Assembly: GCA_012728855.1 (NCBI GenBank)
Contig: JAAYEH010000440.1
Span: forward strand, 1-51,513
Length of the DNA: 51,513 nt
Direction of reading: 5' to 3'
From: Rhodopirellula sp.
GTDB lineage: Bacteria; Planctomycetota; Planctomycetia; Pirellulales; Thermoguttaceae
The notes below the pieces were generated by a model. That model was given only the letters and a program-made list of their open reading frames with translations, made no database searches and had not been told where the DNA came from. The position numbers and the translations under genes were made by a program. Shown piece by piece: positions 43,726-51,513 of the stretch (position 1 is the first letter of the stretch; each line of letters starts with the position of its first letter).

Positions 43726-44150
43726 GGGCTGGCCTCCTCGGTTGCATGCAGTTCATTGTCAAACGAAACCGTCGGTCGTGCCAAGCTCAGTCCGCTTTCT
43801 CGACCGGTTCGCCTGTCAGCGTGTGACCGATTGTAACTCATCGCCGGCAGACGCTGAAAGAGACGCCAAAATGGCCACGACGGCATCATCGCTTCCAGCT
43901 TGATCTCGGTCCCCGCCGGCACAGAATCCCCGGGTTTCTTCAACGAGCCCCCTCCCAATTGGCTATTCAAGGAAAGCGATCCTGCAATTTCCTGGAGTTT
44001 CTGGGAGTGACGCGCCCGTGCGGTATTGTTAGAATCCCGGCCCTACTGCCGCGGCGGGCGGATGAGGGCACGCGCCACGTCCGATCCGCTCACGGCCGCT
44101 TGGTCAACGATGGCGCGACACGAGGCGTACTCCACAGGAAGGGTTCGACA
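43726..44150. other. divergent intergenic region before the E1 fusion gene
   Basis: 425 bases between the Gfo/Idh/MocA 3 start and the chosen E1 start. The frame of the E1 fusion is open from 43959, so part of this could code for an N-terminal extension, but its sequence is arginine-rich and unlike the E1 family. No promoter match was strong. Confidence 0.45.
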
Positions 44151-46295
44151 TTGGCCTCGCCGCTCGATAACCGCGATTGCGATACCAACCGACCGGTCCA
44201 AGCCGGCGCTCGGTGCCTCCCGGCACCGGTTGTCGCCTGCCGGACCGAAGGTTCTCTGGCGTTGAAAGCCCGCGCTCTTCCCAACCGAGCGGCGGCGGTG
44301 CCGCCGCTGCCGACCCGTTTTCCCGAGAGACTGGCGGAGCCGGAACTGTATGCAGCAGCCTACCCGTGGATGCTCCTTTCCCGCCGCTTGGAGGAGCAGG
44401 TCTTCGAACTGTTTCAGAAGGGGCTGGCGCGAGGCACGGTCACGCTGAGCATCGGCAACGAAGCCACCACCATCGGCATGGCGCTGCCGATGCGGCCCCG
44501 GCGCGATGCCATATCGCTTCTGCACCGCGACTTTGGCGCCCACCTTGTCTTGGGCACGTCGGCGTATGCGATGGTCTGCCAGTACCTGGGAAATTCCGAC
44601 AGTCCCACGCACGGCAGAGAAGGCAACGTCCACCACGGCGACGCCGACAGCCGGCGGTTTCCCATGATGAGTCATCTGGGCAAAATGCTCAGCCTCGTCG
44701 TCGGCGGGGCATGGGCGGCACGTCGCCATGGTGAGGATGTGTTTGGACTGGCGGTGATTGGAGATGGCGGCAGCAGCACGGGCGAATTCCACGAGGCGGT
44801 GAACCTCGCCGCGGTCCACGAGGCCCCCGTGCTGTTCCTCGTGGAGAACAACCACTATTCCTTCTCAACCCCCACGCGCGCCCAATATCGCTGCAAGCGA
44901 CTATCCGATCGTGCGAAAGGATACGGCATTTCCGGCCGGACCGTCGACGGCACCGATCCCTGGAAGGTCTATTCGGCGGTATGGGAAGCACTCGAGGCCA
45001 TGTCCCAATGCCCCGGGCCGGTGCTGTTGGAGTGCATGAGCATCCGCTTGCGCGGGCACGCCGCCTACGACAAGGCCGAGTATGTCAGCGGTGAAGAACT
45101 CGAAAAATGGCAGCGGCGCGATCCCCTGCTCAACACGCGGGTCCGGCTTCTCGATGTATCGGGCTATTCGGAGTCGGGCGTCGCGGCGATGGAAGCGGAG
45201 ATCGAAGAGCAGATCCGCGCCGCCGTGGCCGACGCGCTGAAAGCCGAGCGACCGCGCCCGGTGTCGCAGGAGTGGCGCGTATTCGCCGATTCATCACCGG
45301 CCCCGGTCAAGCCGTTCCATGCGGCGCGGGCGAAGAACGGTGACGCGGTGCAGAAGGCTTTGGCCTATATTCTGGAGAACAGTCCGCGGGCTTTTTTGGC
45401 CGGCCTGGACGTGGGGCGATATGGATCGGCCTTCAAGACCTGCAAGGGTCTGTTCGACCAGTTCGGTCCCGAGCGGGTGATCGACATGCCGATCTGCGAG
45501 TCGGGGATTATGGGCTTCGCCCTGGGGGCGTCGCAGGTCGGCGCCGAGCCGATCGTTGAATTCCAGTTCGCCGACTTTTCCACCGAATCGGTTTCGCAAC
45601 TCGGACTGAACGCCGGCACCTGGTACTTCCGCACCGGTCAGCCGGCGCCGATGCTGGTGCGACTCCCTTGCGGCGGCGGGCTAACGATGGGCGCATTCCA
45701 TTCCGGCGAATACGAAGGGCTCTGGTCGCAATTTCCCGGACTCAAACTCATCTATCCGGCTACGCCCCAGGAAACCTTCGAAGCGCTCGTCGCCGGCTTC
45801 TACGACCGGAATCCGTGCCTCGTCTTCGAACACAAGCTGCTCTATTGGAGCAGCGGCGGCACCATCGATTTCGACGGCGATCTGACGGCGATCTGGCGGC
45901 CGCGGCGCTATTGCGAAGGAACGGATCTGACCCTGGTGGCTTTCGGGGCCATGGTGCCTCAAGCCCTCACCGCCGCCGGACAGTGCGGCCGCTCCGTGGA
46001 GGTCTGGAACCCCTTTGTTTTGGAGCCGCTGGATCTCGCCCCCATCTGCGAGTCGGTCGAGAAAACCGGCCGGCTGTTGGTCGTGCAGGAGTGCGGATCG
46101 AAGCAGGGACTGGGAAACCGAGTTATCGCCGAGATCAGTCGCCAATGCCGCCGACCGCTGGGGGCCGCCGCGCGGCTGATCGCGGCGCCCGACATGCCGG
46201 TTCCCTTTGCGACCGAATTGGAGGCCCATTTTCGCCCGAATGCCGAATGGATCGCGGCAGGCATCGCCGAGTTGACTGCAGAGGATCGCACGTGA
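44151..46295 (+). CDS. fused E1 alpha-beta 2-oxoacid dehydrogenase
   Basis: A 714-residue cytoplasmic protein joining both E1 subunits of a pyruvate/branched-chain 2-oxoacid dehydrogenase. E1-alpha is about 60-375: RRLEEQVFELFQKG, LSIGNEATTIGMAL, HRDFGAHLVLG and the thiamine-diphosphate motif GDGGSSTGEFHEAVNLAA (204-221) ending VENNHYS. E1-beta is about 395-714: VIDMPICESGIMGFALGAS, EFQFADFSTESVSQLGLN, and the active-site-histidine block GAFHSGEYEGLW. It decarboxylates a 2-oxoacid and reductively acylates a lipoyl arm. TTG start at 44151 is chosen for AGGAAGGG at 44136-44143; 44007 (GTG) and 43959 (TTG) are alternatives. Its stop overlaps the start of the next gene by 4 bases (GTGA). E2 and E3 are absent nearby. 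Confidence 0.88.
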   Translation: MASPLDNRDCDTNRPVQAGARCLPAPVVACRTEGSLALKARALPNRAAAVPPLPTRFPERLAEPELYAAAYPWMLLSRRLEEQVFELFQKGLARGTVTLSIGNEATTIGMALPMRPRRDAISLLHRDFGAHLVLGTSAYAMVCQYLGNSDSPTHGREGNVHHGDADSRRFPMMSHLGKMLSLVVGGAWAARRHGEDVFGLAVIGDGGSSTGEFHEAVNLAAVHEAPVLFLVENNHYSFSTPTRAQYRCKRLSDRAKGYGISGRTVDGTDPWKVYSAVWEALEAMSQCPGPVLLECMSIRLRGHAAYDKAEYVSGEELEKWQRRDPLLNTRVRLLDVSGYSESGVAAMEAEIEEQIRAAVADALKAERPRPVSQEWRVFADSSPAPVKPFHAARAKNGDAVQKALAYILENSPRAFLAGLDVGRYGSAFKTCKGLFDQFGPERVIDMPICESGIMGFALGASQVGAEPIVEFQFADFSTESVSQLGLNAGTWYFRTGQPAPMLVRLPCGGGLTMGAFHSGEYEGLWSQFPGLKLIYPATPQETFEALVAGFYDRNPCLVFEHKLLYWSSGGTIDFDGDLTAIWRPRRYCEGTDLTLVAFGAMVPQALTAAGQCGRSVEVWNPFVLEPLDLAPICESVEKTGRLLVVQECGSKQGLGNRVIAEISRQCRRPLGAAARLIAAPDMPVPFATELEAHFRPNAEWIAAGIAELTAEDRT

Positions 46296-47608
46296 GCCAA
46301 GAGACTTTCCAACTGCCCCTGTGCCTGCCGGCGCAAGCCGCTTCGGAGACGGAGGCCACGATCATTCAGTGGTTCGTCGCCCCCGGAGACTGTTTTGAAA
46401 AAGGACAGATCTTGGCACAGGCCGAAAGCGCTAAGTCCGTCTTCGATTTCCATTCGCCCTGTGCCGGCACGGTTCTGCAAATCCGCTGCGACCAGGGAGC
46501 GACCGTGGCGTTGGACGAACCGGTGATCTTGATCGAAACCTCCGATGCCGCCATGAAAGATTGGCTGCCCGCCGCGTCCTCAGTCGCCGTACCGGTCCAC
46601 CAGCCTCGGCCGACCGCCGCCAGGCGGTCCGTGGGAGAGGCCAACGCGGTGGTGATCCGCGGCATCGGCGCCTATCTCCCCTCACGCGTGGTCACCAACA
46701 CCGAATTGGTCCGCGGTTTTCCCGACATCACCGAAGACTATGTCTACCAGGTAACGGGAATTCGCCAACGGCGTTGGGCGGCGGAGAGCGAAAAACCATC
46801 GAACATGGCCCTGGCCGCGGCCGGCGAGGCAATTCAGAAGGCCGGCCTGGCTGCGAGGGACATTGACGCCATCATCGTGGCGACCACCACGCCCGATATG
46901 GCCATGCCGTCAACCGCATGCATTCTTCAGGATCGCCTCGACCTGCCAGCGGCGATCGCCTTCGATATCAACGCAGCATGTTCCGGCTGGCTGTATGCCG
47001 TGGGGATGGCCCGTTCGATGCTGCTCACCGGAATGGCTGGCAACGTACTCACCGTCGGCGTGGAGCTTCAGTCGCGGCTGCTGAACCATTCGGACCGCAA
47101 CGCGTATTTTCTCTTTGGCGACGGAGCCGGCGCGGCCGTCATTACTTGCGGCGGCGCCGGACACCGCATCCGTGAAGCGGTTCTCAGCGCCGATCCCCGC
47201 GGACTGCGGATGGCCCGCCGCGAAACACCCGGCTACGCCGTCGCCGTCAACGGCACCAAGATCGACCCCTGGATCCGGCTGGAGGGCCACGCCCTCTTCC
47301 GGCTCGCCACCGAGAGCCTCAGCGATGTGATTTCGCGTGCCCTCTCGGAAAGCGGATGGACTGCTGAGGATGCCCGCTGGGTCGTTCCCCATCAGGCGAA
47401 CGGCCGCATCCTCAGAGCCGTGGCCAAACGCAGCGGCTTGCCCTTCGAGCGTTTCTTTCTTAACATCGAGCACATGGGCAACACCTCCAGCGCCAGCATC
47501 CCGTTGGCCCTGGCCGAGGGCGAGGCCGGCTTTAACGCGGGCGATAAGTTGATCCTTTGCTCGGTCGGCGCGGGAATGACGACGGCGGCGCTGTCCGTCG
47601 AGTGGTAG
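46292..47608 (+). CDS. lipoyl domain fused to ketoacyl-ACP synthase III
   Basis: A 438-residue fusion. Residues 1-82 are a lipoyl/biotinyl-type domain: TIIQWFVAPGDCFEKGQILA, AESAKSVFDFHSPCAGTV, with K48 in the place where lipoate is attached. After a Pro/Arg-rich linker (about 90-117), residues 118-438 form a full FabH-type condensing enzyme: TGIRQRRWAA, FDINAACSGWLYAVGMARSM, FGDGAGAAVI. The catalytic Cys230, His367 (WVVPHQANGR) and Asn397 (HMGNTSSASIPLAL) are all present, and there is no premature end. The GTG at 46292 overlaps the upstream stop (translational coupling). I infer that the lipoyl arm receives an acyl group from the upstream E1 and the ketosynthase uses it to begin a fatty acid or polyketide chain. 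I know of no standard pathway with this exact arrangement. Confidence 0.9.
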   Translation: MSQETFQLPLCLPAQAASETEATIIQWFVAPGDCFEKGQILAQAESAKSVFDFHSPCAGTVLQIRCDQGATVALDEPVILIETSDAAMKDWLPAASSVAVPVHQPRPTAARRSVGEANAVVIRGIGAYLPSRVVTNTELVRGFPDITEDYVYQVTGIRQRRWAAESEKPSNMALAAAGEAIQKAGLAARDIDAIIVATTTPDMAMPSTACILQDRLDLPAAIAFDINAACSGWLYAVGMARSMLLTGMAGNVLTVGVELQSRLLNHSDRNAYFLFGDGAGAAVITCGGAGHRIREAVLSADPRGLRMARRETPGYAVAVNGTKIDPWIRLEGHALFRLATESLSDVISRALSESGWTAEDARWVVPHQANGRILRAVAKRSGLPFERFFLNIEHMGNTSSASIPLALAEGEAGFNAGDKLILCSVGAGMTTAALSVEW

Positions 47609-47620
47609 ACCACGGCACGC

Positions 47621-47723
47621 TTAGAGCCTATCCCAAAACCACCGGGGACTGGCTCATTTTGCGGAGTCTTCGGAGCAAAATGTGCCTGTCCCCCTCTCCG
47701 CCAAGGTTTTGGGATAGGCTCTT
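47621..47723. repeat. palindromic element, subtype C, intact copy
   Basis: 103 bases with near-perfect ends: left TTAGAGCCTATCCCAAAACC and right GGTTTTGGGATAGGCTCT. The core is GGGGACTGGCTCATTTTGCG and ATGTGCCTGTCCCC, almost identical to 10742-10815. It begins 13 bases after the ketosynthase stop and may end transcription of that operon. Confidence 0.85.
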
Positions 47724-47804
47724 AAACCAGACGCGGCCCGGCGGCTGTAACCAGGTTGCGCGACATTCAATCCACCCAGGCCGAGTGAATTCAACCCCAC
47801 GAAC

Positions 47805-49853
47805 ATGTGCGCACGAAGAGCAAAAGTTGCGGACAAAGACTCTGAAACGGACGACATCCTTTCGCGGCTGAACGATCAACAGCGCCAGGCCGCCTGCCAC
47901 GGGGCCGACCCGCTCTTGATCATTGCAGGGGCCGGAACCGGCAAGACCACCACGCTGGTCCATCGCGTCGCTTGGCTCATTTCTCAAGGAGTCGCCCCTT
48001 ATCGCATCCTCCTCCTGACCTTCACCCGCCGCGCCGCCGGCGAGATGCTCCGCCGCGTTGATGAGGCGCTGCGGCAGGACGACGTCGGCCGTCAGGTCTG
48101 GGGCGGCACCTTTCACGGCACCGGCGTGAGGCTGCTGCGATTGGCCGGCAAGATGATCGGCGTCAACCCGCGTTTCACGGTTCTCGACCAGAACGACGCC
48201 GAAGATCTGATGGCCGCGATCTGCCGGGAGCTTGACCTGGGCAAGAAAGACAAACACTTCCCCAAGAAACGCGGCTGCATGGCCGTTCACAGCTACTCGG
48301 TCAACGCGGAGTTGCCGCTGAAGAAGACGCTCGCTTCGCAATTCCCGCAGCACCAGGACTATGCCGAGCCGCTGGAGAAGCTCTTTGAGGCATACAACCA
48401 ACGGAAAGCCGAACGCAATCTGTTCGATTTCGACGACCTGCTGATCAAATGGTGCGACCTGCTCGAGCACCCCGAGGCCGGGCCGGAGATTCGCGGCCGA
48501 TTCGACCACATCCTGGTCGACGAATACCAGGACACCAACCGACTCCAGGCCCGCTTGCTCAAGCTGATCTCGCCCGAAGGGCGCGGGCTGACCGCCGTCG
48601 GCGACGACGCCCAGTCGATCTACTCCTTCCGCGCGGCCACCGTCCGCAACATTCTCGATTTCCCCAAGCAGTTTCCCGGCGCGCAGATCGTCAAACTCGA
48701 ACAGAACTACCGCAGCACGCAGCCGATTCTCAAGGTAACCAACCGGGTCATCGGCGAATCGAGCCAGGGATTCGCCAAGGAACTGTGGTCGGACCGGTCC
48801 GCGGGCGTATCGCCGCAGTTGATCACCTGCTACGACGACGCCGAGCAGGCCCAATTCGTGGCCGAACGGATCCTCCAGCATCAAAAGGGTGGGATTCCGT
48901 TTTCTCAACAGGCGGTGCTTTTCCGCGCTTCCCAACACAGTATCTTGCTGGAAGGAGAACTGGCCAGGCATCGCATCGAGTTCGTCAAATACGGCGGGCT
49001 GAAGTTCGTGGAAGCGGCCCATGTGAAGGATCTCCTCTCGCTGATCCGGTTGGCGGAGAACCCCCGCGACAGCGTCTCCGGGCATCGCGCGCTCTGCCTG
49101 CTTTCCGGCGTGGGGCCGAAGAAGGCCGGCGATCTGTTGCGAGAACTGGGCGCCGCCGACGGACGATTCGACGCCTGGCAAAAAGCGAAAGTCCCCGCCG
49201 GCAGCAAAGAGGTCTGGCCCGATTTCGTCAAGCTGATGACCTCGCTGGCCGGCGACGGAGAAGGCGACCTCCGCCGCCAGATTCGCCGGGCGATCGACTT
49301 CTACGAGCCGATCCTCGAAGAGAGCTTCGAAAACGCGCCGCAGCGGCTGGCCGACCTGGAGCAACTCGAGCAGATCGCGGCAAGTTTTCCCGACCGCGCA
49401 TCGATGTTGGCCGACCTGGCCATCGACCCGCCGAACAGCACTGCCGACATGCCTCAAGAGCGACGGCCGCGCGATCCGCTGGTGCTCAGCACCATGCATT
49501 CCGCCAAGGGCCTCGAGTGGCGCGTCGTCTACGTGCTGCACGCCGCCGAGGGTAAGATACCCTTGGAGCGCATCGCGTGGGATCCCGACCAGCTCGAGGA
49601 GGAACGCCGCCTGTTCTACGTAGCCCTGACCCGCGCCGCCGACTGGCTCTATGTCTGCCATCCGCAGAACACGTCGAGTTCTTACGGAGGCTGGGGCGGC
49701 TACGGCGACGGCAGCGGCGAATTGACGCGGTTTGTCAGCAAGGCGGTCAAGAAGTCGTTCCAATGTCAGCGGGCGAGGAGCTTTGCGATCCCCGAAGAGA
49801 CTGCGGCGCCGCCAGCAAAGAAAAAGGCCGGCCGCGGTAAAAAAGGCGTCTGA
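47805..49853 (+). CDS. UvrD/Rep/PcrA-like DNA helicase
   Basis: A 682-residue superfamily 1 3'-5' helicase. Motif I (Walker A) AGAGTGKTTT at 41-50, Ia LTFTRRAAGEM, motif II VDEYQDTN, motif III GDDAQSIYSFRAA, motif IV LEQNYRSTQPIL, motif V STMHSAKGLEW, and motif VI ALTRAADWLYV. It unwinds DNA during repair, replication restart or plasmid/phage control. It lacks the long C-terminal nuclease of RecB and AddA. The ATG at 47805 is in the correct place relative to NDQQRQAA, a motif Q-like stretch. It ends in a basic tail (KKKAGRGKKG). Subtype (UvrD, PcrA or Rep) is not resolved. Confidence 0.93.
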   Translation: MCARRAKVADKDSETDDILSRLNDQQRQAACHGADPLLIIAGAGTGKTTTLVHRVAWLISQGVAPYRILLLTFTRRAAGEMLRRVDEALRQDDVGRQVWGGTFHGTGVRLLRLAGKMIGVNPRFTVLDQNDAEDLMAAICRELDLGKKDKHFPKKRGCMAVHSYSVNAELPLKKTLASQFPQHQDYAEPLEKLFEAYNQRKAERNLFDFDDLLIKWCDLLEHPEAGPEIRGRFDHILVDEYQDTNRLQARLLKLISPEGRGLTAVGDDAQSIYSFRAATVRNILDFPKQFPGAQIVKLEQNYRSTQPILKVTNRVIGESSQGFAKELWSDRSAGVSPQLITCYDDAEQAQFVAERILQHQKGGIPFSQQAVLFRASQHSILLEGELARHRIEFVKYGGLKFVEAAHVKDLLSLIRLAENPRDSVSGHRALCLLSGVGPKKAGDLLRELGAADGRFDAWQKAKVPAGSKEVWPDFVKLMTSLAGDGEGDLRRQIRRAIDFYEPILEESFENAPQRLADLEQLEQIAASFPDRASMLADLAIDPPNSTADMPQERRPRDPLVLSTMHSAKGLEWRVVYVLHAAEGKIPLERIAWDPDQLEEERRLFYVALTRAADWLYVCHPQNTSSSYGGWGGYGDGSGELTRFVSKAVKKSFQCQRARSFAIPEETAAPPAKKKAGRGKKGV

Positions 49854-50045
49854 AGGGTTTCGCAGCCAACAAGTTCCAGTGCCACACGCCGGATGCGGAG
49901 CGACTCTCATCGACTGCGCGCGCGAGATTGCTGACGCTGCCGAAGTGTGACAATCCCAGCGCTCGAGCGGACTCCTTCCGAGTCGCTATCCTGAGACGCC
50001 GCGTTTTCCAGGCCGTCACCGACTCTCGACTCGTACGGGTTTTGA

Positions 50046-50301
50046 GGGGAGTTTTTCGACAAGGCAGCTTTTCTCCGTTTTCGGTTGGAAGTGGCGCTCG
50101 GCCGGAAAGCGTTGATGAGATTCGAGTTGCGTTGGAGCGTCGCTGCTCAAGTTCGGACCTTCCGAAAGCTGGGAGTCGAAAAAGTCGGTCGGCTAGGTCA
50201 TCGAGGCGCGGCGGAAGGGGACAGATCAATGTTCTTGGCCGGCGTCTTTGGTGCCGGAATAGGGCGATTCGCTGAAAACTGGACTGGTCCCCGGCCGTCG
50301 C
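50046..50301 (+). repeat. approximately 255-bp dispersed repeat, subtype D, copy 2
   Basis: The second copy of the segment at 31009-31262: begins GGAGTTTTTCGACAAGGC, shares GCCGGAAAGCGTTGAT and TCCGAAAGCTGGGAGTC, and ends in GGGGACAGATCAATG and GGACTGGTCCCC. It is directly followed by a MITE-like element. Confidence 0.7.
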
Positions 50302-50306
50302 TTGCT

Positions 50307-50528
50307 GTGTGCCACTGCTTGCGATGGAATCGACTTTTCATGCGAGAAGGGCTTACCACAATCGCAAGCAGTGCGGAAGTGCCGCTGGATGCTGCCTCGG
50401 GTTTTCGCCGCCGTGGGTTGTGTCTGATTCTGAGGGATGGTCAACCCTTCGGTGCGCAAACACTGCTTGGCGTTGTGGTAAGCTCGGTTGGAATGGATGG
50501 CCCGTTCACACGCCAAGCAGTGGCACAC
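50307..50528. repeat. MITE-like element with 14-bp terminal inverted repeats, copy 2
   Basis: 222 bases. Perfect ends GTGTGCCACTGCTT (50307-50320) and AAGCAGTGGCACAC (50515-50528). Two internal hairpins, CACTGCTTGCGATGG / ACCACAATCGCAAGCAGTG and CACTGCTTGGCGTTG / ACGCCAAGCAGTG, in the same order as in copy 1 (10570-10728), with about 60 additional bases between them. Confidence 0.8.
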
Positions 50529-51409
50529 GGACCGCAGCCGAACACGCCGAGTTTGGTCAAACGCAAGCAGGGCCACCCCCGCCACACCGACCGCAGTCGA
50601 ACGCACTCGCGCAAGCAGGGGCGCGCCGGCACGAAGTCGACGGGGAACACTCATCCGCGCTAATCGACGTTAATCCAAACAGACCTGCCGACAAATCGAC
50701 CCGTTTCCCGACCGTCCCATGAACGGTCACGCGGGCGAAAGGGCGAAGTCGCATCGATGGTCTCGTTCCGGTTGTGGGCGGAAGGACGGTGCTCGCGGGA
50801 GGAATGCGATCAACAGAAGGCCCACTGGGGAGCGGGCAAAATTGCGGGGACAGAACGGCCGGCGACGGGCCAAGAACTCCGACCGCGACAGCCGCTCGAA
50901 CCGCCATCTCCGTGTTCCGACTCCAGCTTTCGTTCCGGCCTGGACTCTCGAATGTTCTGGCTCTGGACTCTCGACTCTTGTCCCTTGACTCTCCATTGTC
51001 ATTTCTGACAGCCACAATCGACTTATTTGAAAATCCGGAGTTTGGGCGGGGAGTGGATTGACAAGCGTTGATGGGGAGGACATGCCGGCTCCTGAGCGGT
51101 AATCGAATCACTCCACTGTCGGTAGTGCCGATGAGATACCGGGAATCATGGGGGTTCGGCTGGCCGGGTGCGAAGCCTGGATGCGATTCGTCCGGGCTTG
51201 TCACGGTCTTGTCCGCGTTGGGGCGGCAGGTTGGTTACCCCATAGTCTATCCCGAAGGGTGGAGGGGATCAATGGAGAGGCTTGGGATCATGGGATGAGG
51301 GCGCACCTTGCACTTCGCGCGGTGACGGACTTTGTGTTATCAAGAGGGGGGTAAGTCTGGGCCGTGGGATTCGGCTCATTGAGAAGATACGCAATGGAGG
51401 AGGCCAGGG

Positions 51410-51513
51410 ATGGCAACCATCAAGGAATTTCAGGAGCGTGTGCGGCGGGAGGTTGGCGAGGCGTTGCAGAAAGTTTTGGCGGAAGGGAACCTGCCAGAGA
51501 CCCAGGAGGGCGA
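51410..51513 (+). CDS. start of a gene leaving the right edge
   Basis: An ATG at 51410 with a strong GGAGGAGG at 51396-51403 starts a frame that stays open to the window end (34 codons): MATIKEFQERVRREVGEALQ and so on. The peptide is charged and helical, as in many DNA-associated or small regulatory proteins. No family was identified from this fragment. Confidence 0.6.
   Translation, partial: MATIKEFQERVRREVGEALQKVLAEGNLPETQEG

Larger units (their letters stand above)
49854..51409. other. gene-poor, repeat-rich region
   Basis: About 1.55 kb without a confident gene. It contains a D-type repeat (50046-50301), a MITE-like element (50307-50528), a segment near 50700 resembling the flank of the D-type copy at 31244-31264 (CCGACCGxCCCxTGAACGGT), and a cluster of GGACTCTCGA-like short direct repeats at about 50942-50993. 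Open frames here overlap each other and give peptides of shuffled Arg/Pro composition, so I did not call them. Confidence 0.6.

Noticed and set aside
45668..46291. Possible upstream extension of the lipoyl-ketosynthase frame by 208 codons
   Set aside because: It lies within the E1 fusion in another frame, and the coupled GTG at 46292 fits the lipoyl domain start exactly.
49747..50229. A minus-strand frame with a peptide resembling one at 30931-31215
   Set aside because: The similarity is explained by the DNA repeat; neither has a ribosome-binding site or conserved start.
1..51513. tRNA, rRNA or CRISPR arrays
   Set aside because: No cloverleaf with a CCA-end or GTTCRANYC pattern, no rRNA core sequences and no regularly spaced repeats were found by eye; a tRNAscan-SE and CRISPRCasFinder run would be needed to be certain.

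Overview
The window is about 51.5 kb of high-GC bacterial DNA that almost certainly comes from a planctomycete (Pirellulales-like). The evidence is the combination of four Tat-exported sugar-metabolism proteins of the Gfo/Idh/MocA and xylose-isomerase-like types, a sulfatase, a DUF1080 protein, a PmoA-like (DUF6807) protein, a DUF1570 protein, a FAD oxidoreductase with a golvesin-like tail, a giant cyclophilin/Ig surface protein with the LETRWVLSA-type N-terminal motif, frequent GTG/TTG starts, and many palindromic GGGGACTGGC...GTGCCTGTCCCC elements. No rRNA, tRNA or CRISPR array was seen.

Layout. 0.2-4.5 kb: two secreted carbohydrate-type proteins. 4.5-5.4 kb: a response regulator fused to an anti-sigma-like ATPase domain, convergent with the previous gene. 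5.8-9.3 kb: pheS-pheT. 9.4-12.9 kb: a sugar isomerase-like protein, a repeat island, and a FAD oxidoreductase. 13.1-17.8 kb: DUF4112 protein, beta-propeller protein, a double-domain ABC permease and a DUF1570 metallopeptidase-like protein. 18-30.9 kb: mainly secreted or Tat-exported catabolic proteins (two Gfo/Idh/MocA proteins, a 1,140-residue glycosidase-like protein, sulfatase, DUF1080) plus the cyclophilin/Ig protein. 31-32.4 kb: repeats, a dead IS4-type transposase fragment and a small hypothetical gene. 32.4-36.5 kb: a degenerate CehA/McbA-like protein, then cbpA/dnaJ-like, rnpA, yidD and a cold-shock gene. 36.6-43.7 kb: two secreted hypothetical proteins, ilvB, a GGDEF protein and a third Gfo/Idh/MocA protein. 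44.1-47.6 kb: a two-gene operon of unusual fusions. 47.8-49.9 kb: a UvrD-like helicase. 49.9-51.4 kb: a gene-poor repeat region, then the start of a gene that leaves the window.

The exported proteins fit the planctomycete way of life of degrading complex, often sulfated polysaccharides: sulfatase and glycosidase-like proteins act outside the cytoplasm and the oxidoreductases and isomerase process unusual sugars. The most interesting locus is 44.15-47.61 kb. There a fused E1-alpha/E1-beta 2-oxoacid dehydrogenase overlaps by 4 bases a gene that joins a lipoyl domain to a complete ketoacyl-ACP synthase III. The pair has no E2 acyltransferase or E3 beside it, and it suggests a short-cut that hands an acyl group from a decarboxylated 2-oxoacid through a lipoyl arm to a condensing enzyme. 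The second notable theme is the density and variety of palindromic repeats that share one core motif but have different arms.
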